A DNA stretch of 35,524 nucleotides from a bacterium (GTDB lineage Bacteria; UBA9089; CG2-30-40-21; SBAY01), in contig JBFLYA010000011.1 in the NCBI GenBank assembly GCA_040757115.1, positions 1 through 35,524 of the forward strand, read 5' to 3'. The notes under the pieces were generated by a model. It did no database searches. It was not told where the DNA came from and was given only the letters and a program-made list of their open reading frames with translations. Positions 1 to 7,429 of this stretch are shown here, one piece after another. Within the stretch, counting starts at the first letter, position 1, and each line of letters starts with the position of its first letter. The translations under genes and the position numbers were made by a program.

Positions 1-335
1 GTTGAATATTTTGCTCAATAATGTCAGATTTAGGTTTTTCAATAATTGAAGGACACACCTCTAACCCCTCTCAAGAGGGGAATATAACTTTTCTTTAATT
101 CTATTGCCTCATTGAAAAGCACTTCTCTTTCTTTTGTTTGGAATTTTGATTTTTGGTCATTGGAATTTATTTGTAATTTGGAATTTGTGATTTGGAATTT
201 TGTAATTCACTACACTATTTTTTGCAATTCATGGTTTAGCCATAACTTTGCAATAATTCCTCTTCCTTGTGTTTTCAGGGGATTTCAATCTTCTAAAAAA
301 TCACGAAACTATAGTAAAAAGGAAGGTTTAACAAG
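1..335. other. Noncoding leader region with small repeats
   Basis: I see no supportable gene. Positions 65-80 form a short hairpin (CCCCTC, loop TCAA, GAGGGG) of a kind typical of dispersed intergenic repeats. Positions 135-202 are one arm of a 68-bp repeat whose inverted copy is at 35434-35501. A 75-codon open frame at 112-339 runs through this repeat and has low-complexity W/F-rich composition, so I do not call it a gene. Confidence 0.6.
135..202 (+). repeat. 68-bp AATTCC-rich dispersed repeat, left copy
   Basis: The stretch is built from GGAATTTTG, GGAATTTATTTG and GGAATTTGTG-like words. Its near-identical reverse complement lies at 35434-35501, so the window is bracketed by an inverted pair. 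A shorter stretch with the same word style (AAATCCAAAATTTT) is inside the cbiC half of the 10114-11199 gene. I see no target duplication around it. Confidence 0.8.
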
Positions 336-1160
336 ATGATTGAGGTTGCGGGAATAAAATTCCAAAAGGATTATAAAATTTATTACTATGATATAAATAA
401 TCTTGAGTTGAAACATGGGGATTGTTGTATCGTAGAAATAGACCGAGGAATAGATTTAGCTAAAGTAATACAAATGCCTAAAATAATTGAAAAGGCTAAA
501 GGCTCTAAACCCCTGCCTAAAGTTATCAGACTGGCGACTCGCGAGGATTGGAACAAGGTAAGAGAAAATAGGGCAAAGGGAAAGGCCGCTTTTCTTTTTT
601 GTAAACAAAAAATTAAAGAACAGGAGCTATCTATGAAGCTTGTTACTACTCATTATACCATAGATGGCAAAAAAATCATTTTTTATTTCACGGCTGAAGA
701 AAGGGTAGATTTTCGACAATTAGTCAAAGATTTGGTGCATCACCTTAAAATCAGGATTGAGTTACGGCAGATTGGTGTTCGGGATGAGGCTAAATTGTGT
801 GGTGGATGTGGTTGGTGTGGTCGGGAATTATGTTGTGGAACTTTCTTAAAAGAATTTGATTCTGTTCAAATCAAAATGGCTAAAGAACAAAATCTTATCC
901 TCACACCAGGTAAAATATCTGGTGTTTGTGGTAGATTAATGTGTTGTCTGGCTTATGAATATCCGATTTATGCTAAATTCCGTAAACAAGCACCAAGATG
1001 CGGAACAAAAGTAACTACGCCAAAAGGAATAGGAACTGTCCAGGGTATAGATGTTATGCGAGAACAAATTATTGTGAAATTAGAAGGAGATGCAGGCTCT
1101 CTATCTTTTCCCTTGAAAGAGGTACATTCTTTCTCATTGGTAAAGGGTGGTAAAGAATGA
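336..1160 (+). CDS. ricT: PSP1-domain protein RicT (YaaT family)
   Basis: The 274-residue protein has the PSP1 C-terminal domain seen in Bacillus YaaT/RicT. In B. subtilis RicT works in the RicA-RicF-RicT complex, which supports RNase Y-dependent mRNA processing and carries Fe-S clusters. The middle of the protein (about residues 152-205) is packed with cysteines in the order CGGCGWCGRELCC and later CGRLMCC, matching the family's metal-binding region. The start at 336 follows an AAGGAAGG ribosome binding site, and length is normal for the family. It overlaps metG by 4 bases (ATGA), so the two are translationally coupled; a PSP1 gene near metS is also found in Bacillus. Function in this organism is inferred from family only. 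Confidence 0.85.
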   Translation: MIEVAGIKFQKDYKIYYYDINNLELKHGDCCIVEIDRGIDLAKVIQMPKIIEKAKGSKPLPKVIRLATREDWNKVRENRAKGKAAFLFCKQKIKEQELSMKLVTTHYTIDGKKIIFYFTAEERVDFRQLVKDLVHHLKIRIELRQIGVRDEAKLCGGCGWCGRELCCGTFLKEFDSVQIKMAKEQNLILTPGKISGVCGRLMCCLAYEYPIYAKFRKQAPRCGTKVTTPKGIGTVQGIDVMREQIIVKLEGDAGSLSFPLKEVHSFSLVKGGKE

Positions 1161-2665
1161 AATACTATGTTACTACTCCGCTTTATTATGTTAATGATTT
1201 ACCACATATTGGTCATTCTTATACCAATGTTGCGGCAGATACATTAGCCAGATATAAGAGGTTACGAGGCTACGATGTCTTTTTTCTGACTGGCACAGAT
1301 GAACATGGCCAGAAGATTGAGCGGGCGGCTAAAGAACAAGGACTATCCCCTCAAGAATTAGCCGATAATGTGGTCGTTAGATTTAAAGAACTCTGGGAAA
1401 GACTTAATATCTCTTATGACGATTTTATCCGAACCACTGAACCTCGCCATAAAAATGCCGCCTGGCGTCTTTTTAAAATAATCTATGAAAACCAGGATAT
1501 TTACCGCGGTAAATATGAAGGTTGGTATTGCACCCCTTGCGAAACTTATATCCCCGAAGGTCAGTTAATAGAAGGTAAATGCCCTTCTTGTAATAGACAA
1601 CCAGAATGGCTGGCTGAAGAAGGCTATTTCTTCAGATTATCGAAATATCAAGAGCCATTATTAAAATATATCGATTCTACTCCTGATTTCATCCAGCCAG
1701 AATTTAGAAGGAATGAGGTAATTAATATTATTAAAGAGGGTTTAAAAGACCTGAGCATCAGCCGAATGACATTTGATTGGGGAATTAAAGTGCCAATTGA
1801 AGGGGCATTTGATGTTATCTATGTCTGGTTTGAGGCGTTAATTAATTACATTACTGGCTGTGGCTTTGGACTTGATGAAGAAAAATTCAATCATTACTGG
1901 CCAGCTGATGTTCATATTATTGGTAAAGATATCTTAAAGTTTCATGCGATTATCTGGCCAGCAATGCTTATCTCGGCTGGTATTAACCCACCTAAGAAGG
2001 TCTTTGCTCACGGTTGGTGGACTATCGAAGGTAAAAAGATGTCAAAATCAGTTGGTAATGTCATCGACCCAAATAAAGTCATTGATGAAGTAGGTGTGGA
2101 TTGTTACAGGTATTTTTTACTTCGAGAAGTCCCTTTTGGATTAGATGGCGATTACTCTTACGAAGGATTAATTCATCGAATAAATAGTGATTTAGCTAAC
2201 GACCTTGGTAACCTTGTTTCAAGGACTTTAGCCATGATTCAAAAATATACCGAAGGCACAGTGCCACAACCGTCAAATGAAACCTCAAAATTAAAAGATA
2301 TGACATTAGGACTTCTTCCGCAAGTTGATACTGCTTTTGATAATCTACAATTTCATATCGCTTTAGACCATATTTTTAAATTAATTCGTGCCTGCAATAA
2401 ATATATAGACGAAACCGCACCCTGGAATTTAGCTAAAACTAAAGATGACAAATTAAATGATATTCTTTATGATTTAGCCGAGTCAATTAGATTTATAACT
2501 ATCTATATTTCACCTTTTATGCCAGATTCAGCAACAAAAATCTGGCAACAATTGGGTCTGGAAGAAAATATAAGTGGGACTAATGAATTAAGCCAGTGGG
2601 GTATATTAAAACCCGGCACGAAAATCAATCGTGCGGAATCTGTATTTCCGAGGATTAAAGTTTAG
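1157..2665 (+). CDS. metG: Methionyl-tRNA synthetase, short form
   Basis: This cytoplasmic enzyme charges tRNA-Met with methionine using ATP. The class I signature HIGH is at residues 17-20 (PHIGHSYTN) and the KMSKS loop is present as KKMSKSVGN. A four-cysteine zinc knuckle (CTPC, then CPSC) lies in the connective peptide. The C-terminal half has the anticodon-binding helical bundle (NDLGNLVSR, APWNLAK motifs). At 502 residues it lacks the C-terminal EMAP/tRNA-binding domain found in longer MetG proteins, so either it works without one or uses a separate protein. The start overlaps the ricT stop codon. Identification is secure. Confidence 0.97.
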   Translation: MKYYVTTPLYYVNDLPHIGHSYTNVAADTLARYKRLRGYDVFFLTGTDEHGQKIERAAKEQGLSPQELADNVVVRFKELWERLNISYDDFIRTTEPRHKNAAWRLFKIIYENQDIYRGKYEGWYCTPCETYIPEGQLIEGKCPSCNRQPEWLAEEGYFFRLSKYQEPLLKYIDSTPDFIQPEFRRNEVINIIKEGLKDLSISRMTFDWGIKVPIEGAFDVIYVWFEALINYITGCGFGLDEEKFNHYWPADVHIIGKDILKFHAIIWPAMLISAGINPPKKVFAHGWWTIEGKKMSKSVGNVIDPNKVIDEVGVDCYRYFLLREVPFGLDGDYSYEGLIHRINSDLANDLGNLVSRTLAMIQKYTEGTVPQPSNETSKLKDMTLGLLPQVDTAFDNLQFHIALDHIFKLIRACNKYIDETAPWNLAKTKDDKLNDILYDLAESIRFITIYISPFMPDSATKIWQQLGLEENISGTNELSQWGILKPGTKINRAESVFPRIKV

Positions 2666-2721
2666 TCGCGCTCTATAGTAGTTATTAACGAAAATTTCTC
2701 ATAGAACAGATATAGCAACAG

Positions 2722-2817
2722 GGTTGATGGTTGATAGTTTATAGTTTATAGTTGATAGTTTATAGTTTCATAGACTATCAACCATCAACCATTAACTATC
2801 AACCATCAACTATCAAC
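2722..2817. repeat. Imperfect palindrome of GTTGATAG/CTATCAAC words
   Basis: Between metG and cooC, several copies of GTTGATAG and TTTATAG on the left are mirrored by CTATCAACCATCAAC on the right. The transcript would fold into a long imperfect hairpin. It has no U-run, so I would call it a dispersed intergenic palindrome rather than a clear terminator, though it may slow or end transcription from metG. Confidence 0.7.
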
Positions 2818-2878
2818 AATACTAATGTGAACTTTTGGTTAATACTTACTCTATGAGATTATTTCAGGAGGTAATTTT

Positions 2879-3649
2879 ATGGCTAAAGTTATTGCTGTTG
2901 CGGGTAAAGGCGGTGTCGGAAAGACAACTATTGCCGGCTTTATAGTCAGATTTCTTAAAGAGCAAAATTGTGTCCCTATTCTGGCTGTTGATGCCGACCC
3001 ATCAATGAATTTGAATATTACTCTTGGCGTAGATGTTCATCGCACCATTGGTGAAATCCGAGAAGAGGCACGACCAGAAATAGGAAAAAGACCTGCTTAT
3101 ATGAGTCTGGCAGAGTATTTTGAACTGGAAGTCAATCTAGCTCTGGTGGAAAGTAATTCCTTTGATTTGTTGACAATAGGCCGCCCTGAGGGAAAAGGAT
3201 GTTATTGTTCCGCAAATAGTAATTTAAGAGATATGCTGAAAAAAATTACCTCAAATTATAAATATGTTGTCATTGACAATGAAGCCGGGATGGAACATAT
3301 CAGCCGACAAACAGATGATAAGGTAGATGTGATGTTGATTATCTCAGACTCATCCCCAAAAGGATTAATCGCCGCAATTAGAACAAATGAATTGATTAGA
3401 AAACTTGAAAACGAGGTTAAGCATACATTCTTTATCATTAATCGAGAGGCAAAAGACCTTCCGTCTAACTTCATTAAAGAGATTGAAAATCATAAACTCC
3501 CCTTTGCCGGCAGTATTCATTTTGACCCTTCCATTTCTGAATATGAAACTGTTGGCAAATCAGTCTTTGACCTCCCAGATGATTCCATCCTCTATCGGGA
3601 CATAAAAGATATTCTTCAAAGAATAAATGAAGTCTGTCACTTCTGGTAA
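2879..3649 (+). CDS. cooC: CooC-type nickel-insertion ATPase
   Basis: This 256-residue protein is a MinD/SIMIBI-class P-loop ATPase of the CooC family, which helps load nickel into carbon monoxide dehydrogenase. The deviant Walker A GKGGVGKT sits at residues 9-16, followed by DADPSMNLN (switch region). The GCYC motif near residue 109 supplies the C-x-C pair that binds metal at the CooC dimer interface. The start follows a strong AGGAGG site. No carbon monoxide dehydrogenase or acetyl-CoA synthase gene is in the window, so its partner must be elsewhere. Related AcsF or general MinD-like ATPases are alternatives, but the C-x-C motif favours CooC. Confidence 0.82.
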   Translation: MAKVIAVAGKGGVGKTTIAGFIVRFLKEQNCVPILAVDADPSMNLNITLGVDVHRTIGEIREEARPEIGKRPAYMSLAEYFELEVNLALVESNSFDLLTIGRPEGKGCYCSANSNLRDMLKKITSNYKYVVIDNEAGMEHISRQTDDKVDVMLIISDSSPKGLIAAIRTNELIRKLENEVKHTFFIINREAKDLPSNFIKEIENHKLPFAGSIHFDPSISEYETVGKSVFDLPDDSILYRDIKDILQRINEVCHFW

Positions 3650-3657
3650 TGAATGCC

Positions 3658-3910
3658 GTAACCGTTCAGGTGGTAATTTACCGCAGAGACGCAGGGGAAC
3701 GGAGAAGACATGGAAATAAATCAGATAAGAGAAAAGATTATTGAGGCACTCATTGCAATACATAGGACATCAAAACCAAATTGTTAATCAATCATGAGAT
3801 GTTGGTCCTCAAAAGCTTGCTCTGAGGAAAATCAGAGATGGAATGAAGCTTATGGTAAATAGTTTTTAATTTTTTCTCTGCGTCTCTGTGTCTCTGCGGT
3901 GAACGGTTAC
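3658..3910 (+). mobile_element. GTAACCGTTCA-ended miniature element with GxxExxY remnant
   Basis: The left end GTAACCGTTCA (3658-3668) is mirrored by TGAACGGTTAC (3900-3910). Inside each end is a CCGCAGAGACGCAG-type block, so the terminal inverted repeats extend about 45 bases with a 12-base extra segment (GGTGGTAATTTA) only at the left. The interior holds the start and the end of a GxxExxY gene. No target duplication is visible here (left TGAATGCC, right TAGGTCAG), unlike the copies near 21.2 and 25.7 kb, so this copy is either old or rearranged. It encodes no transposase. Confidence 0.8.
3710..3869 (+). pseudogene. Remnant of a GxxExxY (PDDEXK_3-like) protein gene
   Basis: From 3710 a frame reads MEINQIREKIIEALIAIHR, which looks like the N-terminus of GxxExxY proteins (usually ...EKIIGAAIEVHR). 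It stops at 3785-3787. Further on, 3781 reads LLINHEMLVL and, in another frame, 3828-3869 reads KIRDGMKLMVNSF then stop, which resembles the family's C-terminus (LLINF..., KDGIKRLVN). The middle, including the GxxExxY motif and nuclease core, is gone and the frame is broken. What this family does is not established; it is often placed in the PD-(D/E)XK fold. The call rests on motif resemblance by eye. Confidence 0.6.
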
Positions 3911-3927
3911 TAGGTCAGATTATTGTC

Positions 3928-5151
3928 TTAATAAACAGAAAATGGTTCGATATCTTCACAAACAATATCGCCGGTGATATAATGTAAGAATCTCCCGCCA
4001 AATTCATAGTTACCATGAGGTTCACTACCATTGAGGGTATAACTTAATAATGGTGCTTCAAAATTAGCATTTGCACCAATTGTGACCCCTGGCAGGTTAA
4101 GTATAGATATTAACGAATTATCTGGAAACTTAACCCATACCTTTGCATCAAGGACATCAGCTGTATCATCGTTAGTCACATGGGCGTTAGCAGTTAAGAT
4201 ATTTCCTGTGGTAAAGGTCGCACCGTTTAGAATAATATCCAGTGATAGTGCTTGAGGTGGTGTTGTGCCTGACATAAGGATTGTGCTGTTGCCAATTGAA
4301 GACTCTCCATATCTTATTCTAAACCAACCATCTTCACCCCAGCCTGTTCCCCAGCTATTCTTGCATATCCAATATCCTTCTATGTTGTTGTAACCAACAA
4401 AAGCAATCTGGTGGTATCCTTCAAGAACTCCCCATGAGTATTCATAGACTCCACTCTCGTAGAAAAAGAAATCAGTATATACTGCCATTGTCGTGGATAA
4501 AGGTGTTTGAAATAGTGCCCCGCGGATGCTATCCACATTATTTGTCACCCAATTCCATTGACTAATTTGTGTAACCCTATCTTCCCAATCAGGACAGGTA
4601 TTTGCACAGGGATAATCATTACCATTACCTGAAATATAGGGATAACACGCCTCATCAGGAGTTCCGGAGTCTCTCAGATAATTTGCCGCCGATGAGGGAT
4701 ACCATCCGTAGTCACATAACCCACCACCACAGGAAAACAAGTGTTGTTCTGAAAGGTCAATAGATAGAAGTGGGTTATTTGCTTCGATACGCGCTAAAGG
4801 CTCTAAAGCACCAATCGCCCCAAAGGCAACACAACTTCCACAAGCCCCCTGATTGCGAATAGGGGTCGTCCAGTTATATCCATTTGCATTTCGCCAGTCC
4901 CAGATATCGGGTAAAACCTTTGTAGATTTTACCGTGATTGATGGTTTGGTTTGAGGAACAATTATTGCCCCGCATAACCTTTTTCTTGCCTCTTTAGAGA
5001 GTTTGGAAACATCTGTTTCTCCTGCTGTCCAACTTGTTCCTTTTGACTTGATTGCCTTTTTTATTGCCGATAACTCTGCATCCTGTCCAAAGACTAACTG
5101 ACAGGACAGCATTAATCCTATAACTATACTTGTTATTAACTTTAAATTCAT
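3928..5151 (-). CDS. Secreted papain-family (C1) cysteine protease
   Basis: The 407-residue protein starts with a hydrophobic signal peptide (residues 1-22, ending LVFGQ). The peptidase C1 domain runs from about residue 80 to 295: oxyanion Gln101 and catalytic Cys107 in QGACGSCVAFG, catalytic His247 in EGYHQIAFVGY (variant of the usual GHAV), and Asn265 in KNSWGTGWGEDGWF. Residues 300-407 form a beta-rich tail resembling CARDB-type extracellular domains. The region before residue 80 may be a short propeptide. It is probably exported to the periplasm or beyond; I see no clear type IX sorting signal at its end. Its own promoter lies at 5313-5341, divergent from the riboswitch promoter, with a palindrome in the leader. 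Confidence 0.88.
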   Translation of the reverse strand: MNLKLITSIVIGLMLSCQLVFGQDAELSAIKKAIKSKGTSWTAGETDVSKLSKEARKRLCGAIIVPQTKPSITVKSTKVLPDIWDWRNANGYNWTTPIRNQGACGSCVAFGAIGALEPLARIEANNPLLSIDLSEQHLFSCGGGLCDYGWYPSSAANYLRDSGTPDEACYPYISGNGNDYPCANTCPDWEDRVTQISQWNWVTNNVDSIRGALFQTPLSTTMAVYTDFFFYESGVYEYSWGVLEGYHQIAFVGYNNIEGYWICKNSWGTGWGEDGWFRIRYGESSIGNSTILMSGTTPPQALSLDIILNGATFTTGNILTANAHVTNDDTADVLDAKVWVKFPDNSLISILNLPGVTIGANANFEAPLLSYTLNGSEPHGNYEFGGRFLHYITGDIVCEDIEPFSVY

Positions 5152-5171
5152 CTGTCAACCTCCTTATCTTT

Positions 5172-5206
5172 GGTAATTGGTAAATGGTAATTAGTTACCA
5201 ATTACT
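5172..5206. repeat. GGTAATTGGTAA palindrome, copy 1
   Basis: GTAATTGGTAA at 5173-5183 is mirrored exactly by TTACCAATTAC at 5195-5205. It lies in the leader of the C1 protease. Related hairpins are at 5900-5944, 22299-22337 and 23228-23251. Confidence 0.75.
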
Positions 5207-5312
5207 TGCTTTTAAGTTCGTGAAGCCCTATTTAGTGATTAACTAAATGGCTGGAATTTATAAGAATCTTTTTCCACCTCCTTTCTCCACCTGATTTTTA
5301 GCCTTTTATAAA

Positions 5313-5341
5313 ATGATAACATATAAAATAGAATATGTCAA
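5313..5341 (-). promoter_or_regulatory. Promoter of the C1 protease gene
   Basis: On the minus strand TTGACA (5336-5341) and TATCAT (5313-5318) are 17 bp apart. The leader to the start codon at 5151 is about 155 bases. Confidence 0.75.
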
Positions 5342-5366
5342 GAGTTTTTTACTAAAAAAAATAATA

Positions 5367-5396
5367 TTGACAAACTGTGTAGAAATATGCTATTAT
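5367..5396 (+). promoter_or_regulatory. Promoter of the riboswitch-cbp operon
   Basis: TTGACA (5367-5372) and TATTAT (5391-5396) are separated by 18 bp. Transcription should start near 5403, about 60 bases before the riboswitch core, and about 375 bases before cbpA. Confidence 0.75.
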
Positions 5397-5460
5397 AATT
5401 GCTACGGGTAAAAAAGGGATAGATTTTTAGGAATAGTTACCTTAAAGAAATAAAAAATCA

Positions 5461-5613
5461 GCGTAGGTAGAGGAAGTCCTTGTGAGATTCAAGGCACTGT
5501 CCCGCAACGGTAATAAAATCAAAAGATAAAAAACAGAAGACACAAAAATAAGGTTTAACCTTATAAATCTGAGTTCGGACTTTTGATTATTGAGTCCGGC
5601 CGACTACCTACAT
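5461..5613 (+). promoter_or_regulatory. Cobalamin riboswitch
   Basis: The conserved core is visible: GGAAGTCC, then GTGAGATTC, then the B12-box-like GGCACTGTCCCGCAACGGTAA (5493-5513), matching the family pattern GGTGAAAATCC...GTCCCGCCACTGTAA. A closing helix is formed by GTAGGTAG (5463-5470) and CTACCTAC (5604-5611), the latter following GAGTCCGGCCGA as in the family's 3' end. An intrinsic terminator follows at 5657-5692. ACCTTCGC (5623-5630) can pair with GCGAAGGT (5675-5682), which would break the terminator stem and so is a likely antiterminator. Cobalamin binding should therefore favour termination and reduce expression of cbpA, cbpB and cobQ. The switching mechanism is inferred from pairing by eye. 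Confidence 0.85.
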
Positions 5614-5656
5614 TTGATAACTACCTTCGCGGAAAGGGAATAAAAAGAAAGATTTT

Positions 5657-5692
5657 AACCCAATCTTCTTCGTGGCGAAGGTTGGGTTTTTT
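5657..5692 (+). terminator. Intrinsic terminator controlled by the riboswitch
   Basis: AACCCAATCTTC (5657-5668) pairs with GAAGGTTGGGTT (5677-5688) with a single T-G wobble, loop TTCGTGGC, followed by a run of six T (5687-5692). It lies between the cobalamin riboswitch and cbpA. Confidence 0.85.
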
Positions 5693-5778
5693 GTTGAAGA
5701 CTAATAAAAGCAACACTCAATTCCTGAACCTGTCAGGAACAGGTTTTATCCGAGAGCGCTCTTAAAAGGAGGTGGTAA

Positions 5779-5889
5779 ATGATGGAAAAACCAAAAGCCA
5801 AAGACAAAAAAGATGTTATTGCCTTTCGCAAAAAATGTAAGGCTAAAGGCACAGGTCTTTCACATTACATTCTCCTCGATAAGAAGTAA
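5779..5889 (+). CDS. cbpA: CbpA-like modified-peptide precursor (36 aa)
   Basis: This very small gene is preceded by an excellent ribosome binding site (AAGGAGGTGG, 5766-5775) and could start at 5779 or at the next codon, 5782, which has better spacing. The product is lysine-rich, has a single cysteine (residue 20) and ends with a KGTGLSHYILLDKK tail (residues 23-36). Gene order (cobalamin riboswitch, tiny peptide, radical SAM/SPASM enzyme) matches the CbpA/CbpB cassette named in the TIGRFAM collection, as I remember it: a peptide modified by a radical SAM enzyme under cobalamin control. The mature product and its role are unknown to me. A hairpin and a mobile-element end lie between it and cbpB. 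Confidence 0.72.
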   Translation: MMEKPKAKDKKDVIAFRKKCKAKGTGLSHYILLDKK

Positions 5890-5899
5890 TGAATGACCC

Positions 5900-5944
5900 G
5901 GTAATCGGTTATCGGTAATACTGGTTACCGATAACCTGATTACC
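5900..5944. repeat. Long hairpin between cbpA and cbpB (GGTAATCGG family)
   Basis: GGTAATCGGTTATCGGTAA starting at 5900 pairs with TTACCGATAACCTGATTACC (5925-5944) over about 19 pairs with one bulged base; the loop is about 6 bases. There is no U-run. It could protect the 3' end of a short cbpA transcript or set the cbpA:cbpB ratio. It belongs to the same palindrome family as 5172-5206. Confidence 0.8.
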
Positions 5945-5950
5945 AAATTT

Positions 5951-6030
5951 GTAACCGTTCACCGCAGAGACGCAGAGAAAAAAAATAAAAACTCTGTGCT
6001 CCCTGTGTCTGTGTGTGAGGATACATCAGG
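5951..6030 (-). mobile_element. Truncated GTAACCGTTCA element upstream of cbpB
   Basis: GTAACCGTTCACCGCAGAGA starts at 5951 and continues CGCAGAG and an A-rich run, which is the reverse complement of the right end of the 3658-3910 element. The opposite end is not present; CCTGTGTCTGTGTGTGAGG (6002-6020) may be its degraded counterpart. It stops just before the cbpB ribosome binding site. Confidence 0.65.
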
Positions 6031-6049
6031 AAATGGAGGAAATAAAATT

Positions 6050-7420
6050 ATGGTAAGTTCGCGAGGAATTTATTTTAATACAGGTGATGGAATTTCACTT
6101 CAGCCCATAGATATTAAACATAAAGATTATCTCGGATTGGTATCTGCGGATACGGCCTTCTGGATATTAGTTAAGAAAAGTCAATTGGTTAAGGTTCTGA
6201 CTAACATATCTTCTTTGCAGGAATACCGTAAAAAACAACAATCTTTTCTTAAAGAAATGGAGGCTTTGAGGTTTGGGTTGAAACCTTCTGCAGTTTATTT
6301 TAATCTAACTGACCGCTGTAATTTGAATTGTTCGTATTGTTACATCCCGGAAAGATTACGGAAGAATGGCAAACAAATGTCTGCGGAGAGAGTCTTGCGT
6401 GCACTTGAAATCTTAAAGGCTCATTTTAAAGACCAGAAGGCACAAATTGTCTTTCACGGTGCTGAACCACTGCTTAATAAAAAAGCACTATTTTTGGCTA
6501 TTGATAGATTTGGAGATGATTTTCACTTTGGTATCCAGACTAACGCTACATTGCTGGGAAAGGAAGAAATAGACTGGTTGACTTCAAGACAGATAAGTAT
6601 TGGGCTTTCTCTTGATGGCCACACAGCACAGGTGGCTGACAGATTGCGTAAAACATGGGATGGACGAGGTGTTTTTCAAAATGTCATCAAGGCAATAAAT
6701 CATCTTAAAGGTTATGAAAATTATTCGGTCATCTGCACTGTAACAAAGGAAAATATGTCCTCACTGACCAAAATAGTTGAATTTTTACATAATCTGGAAG
6801 TTCCAGTTTGTATGCTAAACCCGGTGCGCTGCACCCTACCAGATGCCCGCAAGTCTAAACCCACAGATTTTGACTTAGCAAAGGATTATCTCAAGGCATT
6901 AGACAAAACATATCAACTTTATAAAAAGACTGGCAGACGGCTTGTGGTCGCAAACTTCGCTAATGTCCTGGTAGCAATTATTGCTCCAACTGGTCGAAGG
7001 TTGATGTGCGATATTTCACCCTGTGGCGGAGGAAGATGCTTTTTTGCCATTTCAAGTAACGGCGATTTATTTCCTTGTAGTGAGTTTATTGGGTTAAAGG
7101 AATTTAAAGGTGGTAATCTTTTTCAAAACGATATTAATAAAGTCCTGACATCAAAACCATTTAAACTTGTTACCGAGCGAAAGATTGAAGGCATTAATCC
7201 CTGTTCTCGCTGTGCCATAAGACATTTTTGCGGCTCACCCTGTCCGGCAGAGGCTTATGAGATGAATGGAGCGATGGAAACTCGAGGTGCATTCTGTGAA
7301 CTTTATGAGGAACAGGTGCGTTATGCCATGCGTTTGATTGCAGATGGCAAAGAGGATGCCTATCTCTGGGATGGCTGGGATAAAGGAACAGTGACCAGTT
7401 TGAATATAACCAGTGTGTAA
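6050..7420 (+). CDS. cbpB: CbpB-like peptide-modifying radical SAM/SPASM enzyme
   Basis: I place the start at 6050, after GGAGG (6035-6039), giving 456 residues; the open frame extends to 5996 but that part is mobile-element sequence. The radical SAM [4Fe-4S] motif C-x3-C-x2-C is seen as DRCNLNCSYCY (about residues 91-101), followed by HGAEPL. The C-terminal third has a SPASM domain: CGGGRC, FPCSEF, then CSRCAIRHFCGSPCPAEA and a final Cys in GAFCELYEEQV, enough cysteines for two auxiliary clusters. SPASM enzymes make thioether, C-C or similar crosslinks in ribosomally made peptides, and the 36-residue gene just upstream is the obvious substrate. The next gene, cobQ, begins 9 bases after its stop, so the whole unit shares the cobalamin riboswitch. 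Confidence 0.8.
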   Translation: MVSSRGIYFNTGDGISLQPIDIKHKDYLGLVSADTAFWILVKKSQLVKVLTNISSLQEYRKKQQSFLKEMEALRFGLKPSAVYFNLTDRCNLNCSYCYIPERLRKNGKQMSAERVLRALEILKAHFKDQKAQIVFHGAEPLLNKKALFLAIDRFGDDFHFGIQTNATLLGKEEIDWLTSRQISIGLSLDGHTAQVADRLRKTWDGRGVFQNVIKAINHLKGYENYSVICTVTKENMSSLTKIVEFLHNLEVPVCMLNPVRCTLPDARKSKPTDFDLAKDYLKALDKTYQLYKKTGRRLVVANFANVLVAIIAPTGRRLMCDISPCGGGRCFFAISSNGDLFPCSEFIGLKEFKGGNLFQNDINKVLTSKPFKLVTERKIEGINPCSRCAIRHFCGSPCPAEAYEMNGAMETRGAFCELYEEQVRYAMRLIADGKEDAYLWDGWDKGTVTSLNITSV

Positions 7421-7429
7421 AATAAAATA

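Noticed and set aside
112-339. 75-codon open frame before ricT
   Set aside because: It is made largely of the 68-bp AATTCC-type repeat, has W/F/I-rich low-complexity content and overlaps the ricT ribosome binding site and start.
3658-3910. 8-bp target duplication around this element copy
   Set aside because: The flanks TGAATGCC and TAGGTCAG do not match; the same is true for 33779-34015 and the outer element 25609-26063.
5583-5765. 60-codon open frame upstream of cbpA
   Set aside because: It runs through the riboswitch 3' end and the intrinsic terminator; no ribosome binding site.
5996-6049. Upstream extension of cbpB to a GTG at 5996
   Set aside because: This segment is mobile-element sequence, and a proper GGAGG site precedes the ATG at 6050.
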